A stretch of DNA of 64,000 nucleotides from JADJRH01 sp046351455 (GTDB lineage Bacteria > Myxococcota_A > Polyangia > Polyangiales > Polyangiaceae): positions 62,001 to 126,000 of the forward strand of contig JAXLYM010000026.1 in assembly GCA_046351455.1 (NCBI GenBank). Reading direction: 5' to 3'. The notes below the pieces were generated by a model. It saw only the letters and a program-made list of their open reading frames with translations. It ran no database searches and had not been told where the DNA came from. Of this stretch, positions 16,486 through 25,697 are shown in pieces (position 1 is the stretch's first letter; every line of letters starts with the position of its first letter). A program made the translations under genes and the position numbers.

Positions 16486-17913
16486 ATGCGCGACCTCCTG
16501 ACGCTCTCCGGCCTCGCCCTCGCCTCTCGAATCCGCAAAGGCGAGCTGTCGTCGGAGGCCGCGGTGGAGGCGCACATCGCCCAGATCGAGCGTGTGAATC
16601 CCACGTTGAACGCGATGGTGAAGACGCGCTTCGACGAGGCCCGCGCGGAGGCGAAGGCGGCGGACCGCGCGCTCGCCGAAGGCCGGACGGATCTCGGGGC
16701 CTTCCACGGAGTGCCGTGCTCGATCAAGGAGTCGTTCGCGCTCCAGGGCATGCCGAACACATCGGGCCTCGTCTCGCGCCGCGACCGCCCCGCGAAGGAG
16801 GACGCGCCCACGGTGGCGGCCTATCGAAAGGCCGGCGCCATCCCCCTCGGAGTGACCAACACGTCCGAGCTGTGCATGTGGATGGAGTCGAACAACAAGG
16901 TCTATGGCCGGTCGCACAACCCCTATGATCCGCGGCGCACGGTCGGCGGATCGTCGGGCGGAGAGGGCGCGATCGTGGCGTCGGGCGGGGCGCCGTTCGG
17001 CCTCGGCTCGGACATCGGCGGGTCCATTCGAATGCCGGCCTTCTTCAATGGCATCTTCGGCCACAAGCCGACGGGCGGCCTCGTCACGAGCTCGGGGCAG
17101 TATCCGGTGGCCGTCCCCGGCATCGAAGAGTACGTGTGCACAGGGCCCCTCAGCCGGCGGGCGGAGGACATGTATCCGCTCCTCAAGATCCTCGTCGGCG
17201 ACGGCCCCGGCGCGGCGAATCTGCGCGATCCGGCCTCGGTGGACGTGGGGTCGCTGTCGGTGGTCGTGGTGCGGGACGATGGACGGCACAAGGTGCATCC
17301 CGAGCTGAACGGCTCGCTGGATCGGGCGGCGGCGGCGCTCGCTTCCAAGGGCGCGAAGGTGCGGGAGGCGCGCGTGAACGACTTCAAATACGCGTTCGCC
17401 GTGTGGGGAGCGATGATCGACGAGGCCGGCGGGCCCTCGTTCGCGGAGCTGATGGGCGACGGCACGGCGGTCCCGATCGCGCGCGAATTCGTCCGGTGGA
17501 TCCGGGGCCGCTCGGAGCACACGCTGCCCGCGTTGATGCTGGGCGCCATGGAGAAGGTGCCGAAGGTCGTGGGGAACAGCCACACGAAGCGCTTCATCGC
17601 CATGGGGCACCGCCTGCGCGAAGAGGTGACTGGCCTCATCGGCGAGCATGGAGTCCTGTTGTTCCCGCCGCACCCGCTGCCGGCCCCGCTGCACAACCGG
17701 CCGCTGCTGTCGCCGTTCCGGTGGGTCTACACGGGCATCTTCAACGTGCTCAAGCTGCCAGTCACCGCCGCCCCGATGGGCCTCGGGAGCGAGGGAGTGC
17801 CGCTCGGCGTACAGATCGCTTCAAATCCCCACCAAGATCATCTCACCATGGCCGTCGCGGAGGAGTTGGAGCGCTCGATCGGCGGCTGGGTCCCCCCGAG
17901 TCGCTGGGTTTGA
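16486..17913 (+). CDS. amidase signature family hydrolase
   Basis: The protein has 475 residues. The Ser-cisSer-Lys triad is complete: K81 (CSIKES), S156 (GGSSGGEG) and S180 (DIGGSIR), with the usual 24-residue spacing between the serines. GHKPT follows. Family members hydrolyse amides such as fatty acid amides, acylamides or amino-acid amides; GatA is the tRNA-dependent relative, but no gatB or gatC is nearby. The sequence resembles the fatty-acid amide hydrolase branch more than GatA (inference). No signal peptide is visible, so it is probably cytoplasmic. Confidence 0.9.
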   Translation: MRDLLTLSGLALASRIRKGELSSEAAVEAHIAQIERVNPTLNAMVKTRFDEARAEAKAADRALAEGRTDLGAFHGVPCSIKESFALQGMPNTSGLVSRRDRPAKEDAPTVAAYRKAGAIPLGVTNTSELCMWMESNNKVYGRSHNPYDPRRTVGGSSGGEGAIVASGGAPFGLGSDIGGSIRMPAFFNGIFGHKPTGGLVTSSGQYPVAVPGIEEYVCTGPLSRRAEDMYPLLKILVGDGPGAANLRDPASVDVGSLSVVVVRDDGRHKVHPELNGSLDRAAAALASKGAKVREARVNDFKYAFAVWGAMIDEAGGPSFAELMGDGTAVPIAREFVRWIRGRSEHTLPALMLGAMEKVPKVVGNSHTKRFIAMGHRLREEVTGLIGEHGVLLFPPHPLPAPLHNRPLLSPFRWVYTGIFNVLKLPVTAAPMGLGSEGVPLGVQIASNPHQDHLTMAVAEELERSIGGWVPPSRWV

Positions 17914-17946
17914 AGCGCCGTTCCGTCTTGTCGGAACGCCGCTCCG

Positions 17947-19437
17947 TCACTCCTTATCGAGCTTGCCGACCAGCGTGAGCGCGAACGAGGCGCCCATGTA
18001 CTTGAGGTGCGGGCGCACCTGGAGATCGACGCGGTACCAGCCGGCGTTCCCCGGCACCTCCGACACGGTGACGCGCGCGCGGCGGAGAGGCTTTCTGGCG
18101 CGGACGGCCGCGCTCGCGACCTCCATGTCCGCCACGTATTGACCGAGCCACGCATTCAGCTCGTTTTCGAGGTCCAGGCGCTCTTTCCAGGTGCCGATTT
18201 GCTCGCGCTGGAGGACCTTCAGATAATGGGAGATGCGGCAGATGATGAACATGTACGGGAGCTGCGTCCCGAGGCGGTAGTTCATCTCCGCCTGTCGGCC
18301 CTCTTCCGTGTTGGCGAACGTCTTCGGGCGCTGCACCGAGGCGGCCGAGAAGAAACAGGCATCCTCGGTGTCTTTGCGGTACGTGAGCGCGATGAAGCCC
18401 TGCTCCGAGAGCTCGAATTCCCGGTGCTCGGTGATCATGATCTCCGTCGGGATCTTCGCCTGCAATTCCCCCATCGCGTCGTACTTGTGGAGGATGAGGT
18501 TATCCACCGTGCCGCCGGCGAGCGGGCCGACGATGTTGGGGCACCAGCGGTATTTCGCGAAGCTGTCCGCGAGGCGCGTGGCGAACGCGTACGTCGCGGC
18601 GCCCCACAGGTACGTCTCGTGCCGGCCGATGACGTCTTCTTCGTAGTTGAAGGCGCGGACTGGCACCGTCCCCGGCCCGTACGGCAGCCGCAGCAGGAAC
18701 CCCGGCAGCAAGAGGCCCACGTACCGCGCGTCCTCCGTCTCCCGGAAGGCGTTGTACTTCGTGTACTGCGGGCCTTCGAACAGGGCGCGCAGGTCCTTCA
18801 GATTGGGGATGTTGAGGTAGTCCTTGAGGCCGAAGAACGTGGGGCCCGCGACCGCGAAGAACGGGGCGTGCGCCATCGTCGCGACGGAGGCGCACTTCTG
18901 CAGGAGCGCGATGTCCTGCGGGCCGGGGCCGAATTCGTAGTTGGAGAAGATGCCCGCGTACGGCCGGCCGCCGAAGGTGCCGAACTCGGCCGAATAGACG
19001 ATCTTGTACATCCCGCTCTTCGGGATCTCGGGGGAGTCCTCGAAGTCGGCCAGCAGGTCCTCCTTCGAGCAATTGAGCATCTCGACGCGGATGTTCTCGC
19101 GGAAGTCGACGCGATCCACGACGAACTTGAGGCCGCGCCACGCCGACTCCAGCCGCTGGAAGATCGGGTGGTGGAGGATCTCGTCGATCTGGGCCGAGAG
19201 CTTCGCGTCGATCTCGGCGATGAACATGTCGACGAGCGCGCGGTCGAGCGTGGACACGTCGCTCGCGCCCTTGCGCGTGACGATCTGCGAGACGACGGCC
19301 ACGACGCCGCGCTTCGCGTCCTCGTACGCGTCCTCGCCGGGGCGCCGGTTCGTCTCCGCGAGGATTTCGCCGAGAAGCGAAGGCTCACCGGCGTCCGGTG
19401 AGGGGGGCTGTCCGGGCGTGCTCTCTTCGATCGACAT
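17947..19437 (-). CDS. tssC: type VI secretion contractile sheath large subunit (TssC/VipB)
   Basis: The protein has 496 residues, the usual TssC length. Typical segments are present: the N-terminal helix region with LLGEIL, AWRGLKFVVDR near 95, SKEDLLADFED near 122, YSAEFGTFGGRPYA near 155, and the C-terminal sheath domain with ERLDLENELNAWLGQYV and FALTLVGKLDKE at the end. TssC and TssB together form the contractile tube that fires the Hcp needle. No tssB, hcp, tssE, clpV, vgrG or membrane-complex gene lies near it; flanking genes are an amidase and a divergent OmpA lipoprotein. The ATG at 19437 has no clear Shine-Dalgarno; it was chosen by family alignment. Confidence 0.92.
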   Translation of the reverse strand: MSIEESTPGQPPSPDAGEPSLLGEILAETNRRPGEDAYEDAKRGVVAVVSQIVTRKGASDVSTLDRALVDMFIAEIDAKLSAQIDEILHHPIFQRLESAWRGLKFVVDRVDFRENIRVEMLNCSKEDLLADFEDSPEIPKSGMYKIVYSAEFGTFGGRPYAGIFSNYEFGPGPQDIALLQKCASVATMAHAPFFAVAGPTFFGLKDYLNIPNLKDLRALFEGPQYTKYNAFRETEDARYVGLLLPGFLLRLPYGPGTVPVRAFNYEEDVIGRHETYLWGAATYAFATRLADSFAKYRWCPNIVGPLAGGTVDNLILHKYDAMGELQAKIPTEIMITEHREFELSEQGFIALTYRKDTEDACFFSAASVQRPKTFANTEEGRQAEMNYRLGTQLPYMFIICRISHYLKVLQREQIGTWKERLDLENELNAWLGQYVADMEVASAAVRARKPLRRARVTVSEVPGNAGWYRVDLQVRPHLKYMGASFALTLVGKLDKE

Positions 19438-19596
19438 GGGTGCTCGGCGATTCGAGCGCCATCGCCCTCCGAGGTCAAGGCCTGGTTTCGGTACCGGCCT
19501 GCGCACGCTTCCGTCTCCCCGAAAGGTCGGGCTCGGGCCGCGTACCTGTGCAATGGTTCCGCCGTTGGGGCCTTTTCAGGCCCGGTGGGAACGAAC

Positions 19597-19614
19597 CCTC
19601 CTCTCCGAAGGAGG
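19597..19614 (+). promoter_or_regulatory. hairpin in leader of OmpA lipoprotein gene
   Basis: CCTCCT (19597-19602) pairs perfectly with AGGAGG (19609-19614) around a six-base loop, about 20 bases before the start codon. The right arm is itself a Shine-Dalgarno-like sequence, while the working site GAGGAGAA at 19621-19628 stays outside. It may modulate ribosome access. Confidence 0.35.
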
Positions 19615-19634
19615 ACAACCGAGGAGAACTCACG

Positions 19635-20441
19635 ATGAAGCTACGCCACGCCGCCGTCGCGCTGGGACTCGCCCTCTCCGCCGCCGGATGCGGCCACTCC
19701 GAGGATGAATGGCGCGCCCAGCTCGACAAGTACGGTTCTCTCCAGGCATCGTGCAGCACGCGGGAAAAAGAGCTGGATACGCAGCTCGCCGCCGCACGCG
19801 AACGCGTCACAACGCTGGAGTCCACGCTCCACGACATGGGAGTCGATCTGAAAGCGCTGGAGACGGAGCACTCCAGAATGGCATCCACCTTGAAAGAGCG
19901 GGAGAACGCGCTGGCTGAATACAAGGCGCGCGCCCAGCGGCTGGAGGTCATCAAGGCCCGCTACGATCTCCTGCGAAAGAAGCTCGACGAGCTCACGCGC
20001 ATCGGCCTCGTCGTGAGCATCCGCAAGAACCGAATGGTCGTGTCGCTGCCCGGAGACGTGCTGTTCGACACCAACAAGGACACGCTGCGGAAGGACGGAG
20101 AGGACATCTTGAAGAAGGTCGGCGCCGCGATCCGGGCCGATCGCTCGCTCCTGGACCACGACTACCAGGTGGCCGGACACACCGACTCGCTGCCCCTCGG
20201 CAGCGGCCCGTACCACGACAACTGGGGCCTCTCGCTGATGCGGGCGCGCGCGGTGCTGCTCTACCTCATCGGCAAGAATGCCAATCTGCCGCGCGCGCAC
20301 TGGAGCGCCGCCGGCTTCGCCGACACGGATCCGGTGGCCTCGAACGCCACGAAGGACGGGCAGCAGAAGAACCGCCGCTGCGAGATCGTGGTGCTGCCCG
20401 ACGTGGACGAGATGCTCGACCTGAAGAGCCTGGCGCAATAA
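19635..20441 (+). CDS. OmpA-family peptidoglycan-binding lipoprotein with coiled coil
   Basis: The protein has 268 residues. The lipobox is SAAGC (Cys19). A coiled coil at about 35-125 (long Glu/Lys/Leu heptads) leads into an OmpA C-terminal domain with FDTNKDTLRKDG, VAGHTDSLPL and NWGLSLMRARAV, ending in KNRRCEIV. The domain grips diaminopimelate in peptidoglycan, so the protein links the outer membrane to the wall. GAGGAGAA precedes the ATG by six bases. It is divergent from tssC, and OmpA-type proteins (TagL-like) do occur in type VI systems, but TagL is inner-membrane and this is a lipoprotein, so a link is only a possibility. Confidence 0.88.
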   Translation: MKLRHAAVALGLALSAAGCGHSEDEWRAQLDKYGSLQASCSTREKELDTQLAAARERVTTLESTLHDMGVDLKALETEHSRMASTLKERENALAEYKARAQRLEVIKARYDLLRKKLDELTRIGLVVSIRKNRMVVSLPGDVLFDTNKDTLRKDGEDILKKVGAAIRADRSLLDHDYQVAGHTDSLPLGSGPYHDNWGLSLMRARAVLLYLIGKNANLPRAHWSAAGFADTDPVASNATKDGQQKNRRCEIVVLPDVDEMLDLKSLAQ

Positions 20442-20483
20442 GCACCCTCGCTCTCACTGCCTTGCAAAGGTATAGGGGGGGCG

Positions 20484-23400
20484 ATGGTGCGTCACGCTCG
20501 CTTCGCCTTCGCTTCGGCTGCCATCGTCGCGCTCGGCACGTCCTGCGTCATGGACCGCGTGCCCGACGGCGCCCGCACCAAGGCCGGACCGGGGCCCACG
20601 GTGCGCTTCGACCTCGCGCACAAGCCGCTGCCCGAGATCCCCATCCCGAACGACGTCGCCACGTGGTCGGACCCGACGAGCCGCACGGGCCTCCGCGTCA
20701 ACGCGAGCCTCATCGCGCCGACCGCCATCGAGCAGAAGGCCCGCGAACAGTTCGCGCGGATGGAAGGATGGGGCACCTTCGCGCCGATCTGGGTCAGCTT
20801 CGATCTCGACCGCTCGCAGCCCGGGTACAAGGACTACGAGGGCGCCGCGATCGATCTGGCGAACGTGAAGCAGCGCCACCAGGGGGACGACTACGACTTC
20901 GCGAACGACGCCGTCTACCTCGTGAACCTGAAGACGGGCGTGCCGGTGCCGCTCGATCTCGGCAACGGCAACTTCGACTACACGCTGAAGGATCTCGACA
21001 GCTACTGGCCGAACGACGCGCGCCGCACCGAGCGCAACCTGATGTTCGAGACGATCGACGAGACGCAGCGCGGCGCGATCACGGGGGCCACGTTCCTCCC
21101 GCAGCACGACACGGACATGGACGGCACGCTCGACATGCCGAACCTGGACGACCCGTTCGTGTGCCCGGATCCGAGCCCCACCTGCGACGATCCGAAGGAC
21201 CCGAGCTACGGCACGACCGCCTGCACCGACACGAGGCGCACGCGCGATCGCTGCATCGCCGACCACCTGCTCACGTACTACGAGCGCGAGACGGACACCT
21301 TGATCCTGCGGCCGCTCCTGCCGATGGACGAGATGACGCGGTACGCGGTCGTCGTCACGGATCGCCTCGTCGACAACAAGGGCAACGCGGTCCGATCGCC
21401 GTTCGATCTCGTCTACCACGCGTCGATGAAGACGACGGGCGATCGCGTGGCGGCGATCGTGAACGACCCGGCGCGCGCGGCGTACTTCGGCGATCTCGCG
21501 GGCACCGGCCTCGATCACGTCGCCTTCACGTGGAGCTTCACCACGCAGCCGACCGTCGACGACATGGTGCGCCTGCGCGACGGCCTCTTCGGCAAGGGCC
21601 CCTTCGCGCGCTGGGCCGAGGCGTACCCGCCCCGCTTCGAGCTGAAGCGCGCGGTCGGTCTGACGGCCGGCCTGGAGGAGGGCGCGACCGACGCGCCGGA
21701 CTGGAAAACAAGCGATTTCGCGAAGGCCGCGGGCTGCGACAAGCTGCTGCCGAACCTGTGGGTGATCCGGTACGACGAGATCAAGGACACGATCGAGACG
21801 CTGCTCTCGCAGGGCTTCGGCCTCGGCAACGACGGGCCCACGCTCCAGCTCTTGCTCAAGAACCTGGAGAACGTGGACCACATGGTGATCGGCACGTACC
21901 GCTCGCCGTTCCTGCTCAAGGGCGGGCCGAAGGAGACGGCGCCGGACGCCGCGTTCGACCTCGATTTCCAGACCGGCAAGGGCGAAGAGACGAGCGACGA
22001 GGTGCAGTTCTGGCTGATGGTCCCGAAGGCCACCGCCGAGCACAAGGCGCCGTTCGACGTCGACATCTACGGGCACGGCTACACGAGCACGTTCGCCGAG
22101 ATGGTGTTCTACGCGGGCAACATGGCCGAGCACGGCATCGCGACGATCGGCATGAACGCGATGGGGCACGGCTTCGTGGTCGACGACCAGACGAAGATCC
22201 TCGCGACGGCGCTGCTCGGCGGCGCGTGCATCGCTCCCTTCTTCGACGGCCTCACGTCCAGCCGCGCGCGCGATCTCGACAACGACGGGCTCCCGGACTC
22301 CGGCGGCGATTTCTGGTCGAGCTACATCTTCCACACGCGCGACGGCGTGCGTCAGTCGATCGTCGATCAGATCCAGCTCGTGCGGATCCTCCGTTCGCTC
22401 GGCCAGCCCGGCGGACAGATGCTGTGCCGCAACGACAAGACCGGATGGGCCACGCCGGCGACCGAGCCGTGCGATCTGAACGGCGATGGAAAGCCGGAGA
22501 TCGCAGGCGATTTCGACGGTGACGGCGTCGCGGACATCGCGGGTCCGACCGCGCGCATCGGCACGTGGGGGGAGTCGCTCGGCGGCATCCTCTCGGGCAT
22601 CCACGGCGCGATCGACACGAACGTCACGACCGCGGTCCCGGGCTCCGGCGGCGGCGGCCTCACCGACGTGGGCGTGCGCTCGACGCAGGGAGGCGTCGTG
22701 GAGGCGGTGCTGCTCCGCGTGTGGGGCCCGCTGCTCGTCACGGTCCCCGCGAGCGATCGCCCCGCGTGCGGACCGAACTCGAACGACCACGATCACTGCA
22801 CGATGTGCACCGGCGATCAGGCGTCGCTGCGCTGGGTGATGCCGGATCTGAACAGCACCGGAGAGCTGGAGATCACGTGCCTCGATCGCGCCGAGATCGA
22901 AAACACCACGATCGTCGCGTACGACGGCGAAAACAAGGAGCGCCGCTGCGGGCGCATCGGCTCCGATCTGCGCACGCGCATCAGCTTGCCGGCGTCGATC
23001 GGCGATCGCGTGGAGCTCACGGTGTACGAGGGGAAGGACGCGGTGAACAACTACCGCGAGTGCGTCCCCATGGCCGAGGACGGCACGGCGCCTCCGCAGA
23101 AGCTCGTGATCAACACGTGGGGCAAGGGCCCGCACGCGAACGGCGAGTCGAACGGCAACGAGACCGCGACGTGCGGCGGCCCGAGCTGCGTCGGGTTCCA
23201 GGGCCGCTTCTTCGAGGAGGGCGACACGCTCGTGTCCCCGGCCGAAGGCTACGGCTTGCCGCGCCAGACGCCGGAGATGCGCCGCTTCCTCACGCTCGCG
23301 CAGGCCGCGCTGGATCCGGGCGATCCGGTGAGCTTCGCGCCGTACTACTCGATCAAGCAGATGACGGATCCGGACGGCGCGCCGATCGCCCCGCACGCGG

Positions 23401-24257
23401 TGCTCACGCTCAACACGATCGGCGACATGAGCGTCCCGCTGAACGCCGGGATCGCCTTCGCGCGGGCCACCGGAGGCCTGCCGTTCCTGCGGCCGGATCA
23501 GGCGACGACGTACCCCGAGTACGCGAACTACGCGACGCCGCAGGCGCTGTTCACCGCGCTCGGAGGCCACACGCCGAACGAGGTGCTCCTCGAGAACCAC
23601 GTCATCGAGGGCATCAACAAGCTCGCGCGTCACCCGGCCGGCCCCGCGTGCCTCACGAGCGCGAACGCGAAGAGCGACGGCGCCACCTTCCCCGACTCCG
23701 AAGGCGGCGCGCGCGCCTGCTATCCGGAGGGCTGTACGCCCGAGAGCGAGGCCAGCTCCGACAAGCGCAAGTGCTACGAAGAGACGCACTGCGAGTTCGC
23801 GACGGGCCGGTGCGTGCCCGATGAGATCGGCCAGCAGCGCTGCGACGAGGCGCTCTTCGACGCGGACGATCTCGACGAGGGCACCGCGCGCTACTTCGAG
23901 CAGAACGCGAAGGTGCCGCTGCGGCTCGCGCGGTACACGGAGAGCGTGACGGCGACGACGCTCGACGTCGCGTGGCAGCCTCGCGAGAACGGCGTCCCGT
24001 ACGGCAAGGACGGCACGTGGACGCCGAACCCGGCGCGCCCGCTCACCGCGCTTCTCGACGCGTACATCGTGCCCCAGGGCGTGCACACGTTCGTGAACGG
24101 CCAGCCGTGCCAGAGCTTCGACGCCGGCAACTACCTCACGAACCTGACCGCTCGCTTTTTCCAGACCGGCGGCACGGATCTCTACTACCTCTCCCATCCG
24201 GCCTCGCACCTGTGCCTCACGCAGGGCCCTTCTGCGTGCGGCTACGACGGCAAGTGA
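20484..24257 (+). CDS. VolA-like surface lipase lipoprotein, very large
   Basis: The protein has 1257 residues. The signal peptide ends at a lipobox (ALGTSC, Cys21). The N-terminal region (FDLAHKPLPEIPIPND) resembles the N-terminal domain of bacterial virulence-factor lipases such as VolA. An alpha/beta-hydrolase core has IYGHGYTS near 527 (oxyanion side) and nucleophile elbow GTWGESLGG with Ser698. An EF-hand-like calcium insert (DLNGDGKPE, DFDGDGVAD) at about 665-690 precedes the elbow. A Cys-rich segment lies near 1085-1120. It probably hydrolyses lysophospholipids or other lipids at the cell surface. It begins 42 bases after the OmpA gene and 12 before the next gene. Confidence 0.75.
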   Translation: MVRHARFAFASAAIVALGTSCVMDRVPDGARTKAGPGPTVRFDLAHKPLPEIPIPNDVATWSDPTSRTGLRVNASLIAPTAIEQKAREQFARMEGWGTFAPIWVSFDLDRSQPGYKDYEGAAIDLANVKQRHQGDDYDFANDAVYLVNLKTGVPVPLDLGNGNFDYTLKDLDSYWPNDARRTERNLMFETIDETQRGAITGATFLPQHDTDMDGTLDMPNLDDPFVCPDPSPTCDDPKDPSYGTTACTDTRRTRDRCIADHLLTYYERETDTLILRPLLPMDEMTRYAVVVTDRLVDNKGNAVRSPFDLVYHASMKTTGDRVAAIVNDPARAAYFGDLAGTGLDHVAFTWSFTTQPTVDDMVRLRDGLFGKGPFARWAEAYPPRFELKRAVGLTAGLEEGATDAPDWKTSDFAKAAGCDKLLPNLWVIRYDEIKDTIETLLSQGFGLGNDGPTLQLLLKNLENVDHMVIGTYRSPFLLKGGPKETAPDAAFDLDFQTGKGEETSDEVQFWLMVPKATAEHKAPFDVDIYGHGYTSTFAEMVFYAGNMAEHGIATIGMNAMGHGFVVDDQTKILATALLGGACIAPFFDGLTSSRARDLDNDGLPDSGGDFWSSYIFHTRDGVRQSIVDQIQLVRILRSLGQPGGQMLCRNDKTGWATPATEPCDLNGDGKPEIAGDFDGDGVADIAGPTARIGTWGESLGGILSGIHGAIDTNVTTAVPGSGGGGLTDVGVRSTQGGVVEAVLLRVWGPLLVTVPASDRPACGPNSNDHDHCTMCTGDQASLRWVMPDLNSTGELEITCLDRAEIENTTIVAYDGENKERRCGRIGSDLRTRISLPASIGDRVELTVYEGKDAVNNYRECVPMAEDGTAPPQKLVINTWGKGPHANGESNGNETATCGGPSCVGFQGRFFEEGDTLVSPAEGYGLPRQTPEMRRFLTLAQAALDPGDPVSFAPYYSIKQMTDPDGAPIAPHAVLTLNTIGDMSVPLNAGIAFARATGGLPFLRPDQATTYPEYANYATPQALFTALGGHTPNEVLLENHVIEGINKLARHPAGPACLTSANAKSDGATFPDSEGGARACYPEGCTPESEASSDKRKCYEETHCEFATGRCVPDEIGQQRCDEALFDADDLDEGTARYFEQNAKVPLRLARYTESVTATTLDVAWQPRENGVPYGKDGTWTPNPARPLTALLDAYIVPQGVHTFVNGQPCQSFDAGNYLTNLTARFFQTGGTDLYYLSHPASHLCLTQGPSACGYDGK

Positions 24258-24269
24258 CCCTCGCGAACC

Positions 24270-25262
24270 ATGACCCAACACACCGAGACGACCCCGCCCG
24301 CCGTCGTGCAACGCGCGACGGATCGTGAAGCCGAAGCGCTCTGGCGCGACAACCTCGAGGCGCTCTACGACGCCGTGCTCGCGGCGCCCGTGGGCGAGCT
24401 CCTGCACCCGCGATCGTCGGCCGACGCCGTGGAGGCAGCGGTCTCGCCCGACGTCATCGACAACGCGTATCGCCCTGGATCGAAGCTGATCTGGATCCTC
24501 CTGCTCGGCCAGCTCCGCGACGACAAGCGGCGCTTCGCCGAGTACGTGCCGGACGAAGGGCGCGACGCGCTGGAGGAGCTCGCGACGCGGCCCGACGTGG
24601 TGCCCGAGCGCCTGCTCCACGAGATCTTCGAGGACGAGGCGGCGCGCGAGGTCGCGGGCGACATGATCTACGACGCCCTGCGCGAGTTTCAGGACAAGGT
24701 GAACCCGTTCTTCGCGGAGTGGGGCCTGCCGTCGCTCCTGAAGCGCCTCGGCCCGTTCGGGCTCGGCGGGATGAGCAAGGGCTTCGAGTCGCTGCGCGGC
24801 GAGTTCGAGAAGCGCCTGGAGCCCGAGATGCGCCGCTTCCTCACGACCTTCACGGGCCGCGGCGTGAAGCGCGCCGCCGACTACGTGATCGCGCATTCGG
24901 GCGACCGCGCGTTCATCGGCATGCGCAAGCGCCTCGTGCGATGGCTGCTCGATCAATCGGTGGCCGGCACCGTCGCGAGCGCGGGCGAGCCGCTCCTGAA
25001 CCGCGGCGTCGAGGTCTTCACCGACATCGCGGCGCACGCGATCGGCCTCGACTCGGTGCGCGCGCGCCGCCGCATGATCGTGGAGCAGCTCGTGACGTTG
25101 CACGCGTCGCAGCCGCTCGGCGAGGCGCTCGCGCAGTACGGCATCACCGCGCGCCCCGACTTCGATCTGCTCGCGCGCGTCACGTGGCCGTTCGTCCGCG
25201 CGGCCCTCTCCTCGGAGCCCGGCGCCCGCTGGCTCCAGAGCCTCACGCCGCCCGCGGCCTGA
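24270..25262 (+). CDS. conserved hypothetical protein, helical
   Basis: The protein has 330 residues, no signal peptide and no clear membrane segment, and is predicted mostly alpha-helical (long Leu/Ala/Glu/Arg stretches). A Gly/Leu/Phe-rich segment (RLGPFGLGGMSKGFESL) at about 160 could be a membrane-associating loop. I do not recognise the family. It starts 12 bases after the lipase stop, so it is cotranscribed with it and may be an intracellular partner or act on the lipid products (inference). An 18-bp tandem repeat follows it. Confidence 0.7.
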   Translation: MTQHTETTPPAVVQRATDREAEALWRDNLEALYDAVLAAPVGELLHPRSSADAVEAAVSPDVIDNAYRPGSKLIWILLLGQLRDDKRRFAEYVPDEGRDALEELATRPDVVPERLLHEIFEDEAAREVAGDMIYDALREFQDKVNPFFAEWGLPSLLKRLGPFGLGGMSKGFESLRGEFEKRLEPEMRRFLTTFTGRGVKRAADYVIAHSGDRAFIGMRKRLVRWLLDQSVAGTVASAGEPLLNRGVEVFTDIAAHAIGLDSVRARRRMIVEQLVTLHASQPLGEALAQYGITARPDFDLLARVTWPFVRAALSSEPGARWLQSLTPPAA

Positions 25263-25290
25263 CGTCCCGCTGACACCACCGCGCCGACGG

Positions 25291-25380
25291 TGCACGTCGC
25301 GCCGAGCGTGCACCTCGCGCCGAGCGTGCACCTCGCGCCGAGCGTGCACCTCGCGCCGAGCGTGCACATCACGCCGACAA
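25291..25380 (+). repeat. 18-bp tandem repeat, five units
   Basis: The unit TGCACCTCGCGCCGAGCG starts at 25291, 25309, 25327, 25345 and 25363. The middle three are identical, the first differs at one base and the last is degenerate. Each unit has a GTGCAC palindrome. It lies 29 bases past the stop of the hypothetical gene and is non-coding as far as can be seen. Confidence 0.9.
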
Positions 25381-25697
25381 CGCAGCTCCGATCACGCGCT
25401 CTGACATCGCTCTGACAGCGTCACGCCGTCATGAGCGCGAGCACGACAGTCGATCTGCGCGACGTGCACGTGAGTCGCGGCGGCGCGGACCAAAACCATC
25501 CACACTACCTGCGTCCTCACCGCGCTCCAACCACTTTGATCGCACCCCCCGATTTCGAGGTAGGAGCGGGTAAGTGGATAGGCACAAAGCCGGCCAAACG
25601 TCGCAACTTTCGGAGGGGATTGTAATTTTTGTGTTGTGGGAGCGCGTTCCGGAGAGGTACTTTCAAAAGGACTACTCGCATCGTGTCGGGCGCACCC
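25381..25697. other. gene-free stretch upstream of surface lipoprotein
   Basis: The only open frame here (25431-25625, 64 codons) has no recognisable features or strong ribosome site and I do not call it. The segment 25605-25640 is unusually AT-rich for this genome (TTGTAATTTTTGTG), and the promoter of the 25800 gene is most likely around it. Confidence 0.45.

Noticed and set aside
20454..25367. 1637-codon open frame on the minus strand opposite the lipase gene
   Set aside because: It mirrors a GC-rich gene with clear lipoprotein and lipase motifs. The antisense protein is a low-complexity Arg/Ala/Val/Leu mix, as expected from codon bias.
25431..25625. 64-codon open frame between tandem repeat and lipoprotein gene
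   Set aside because: No ribosome site, no recognisable domain, and composition changes across it as in non-coding DNA.
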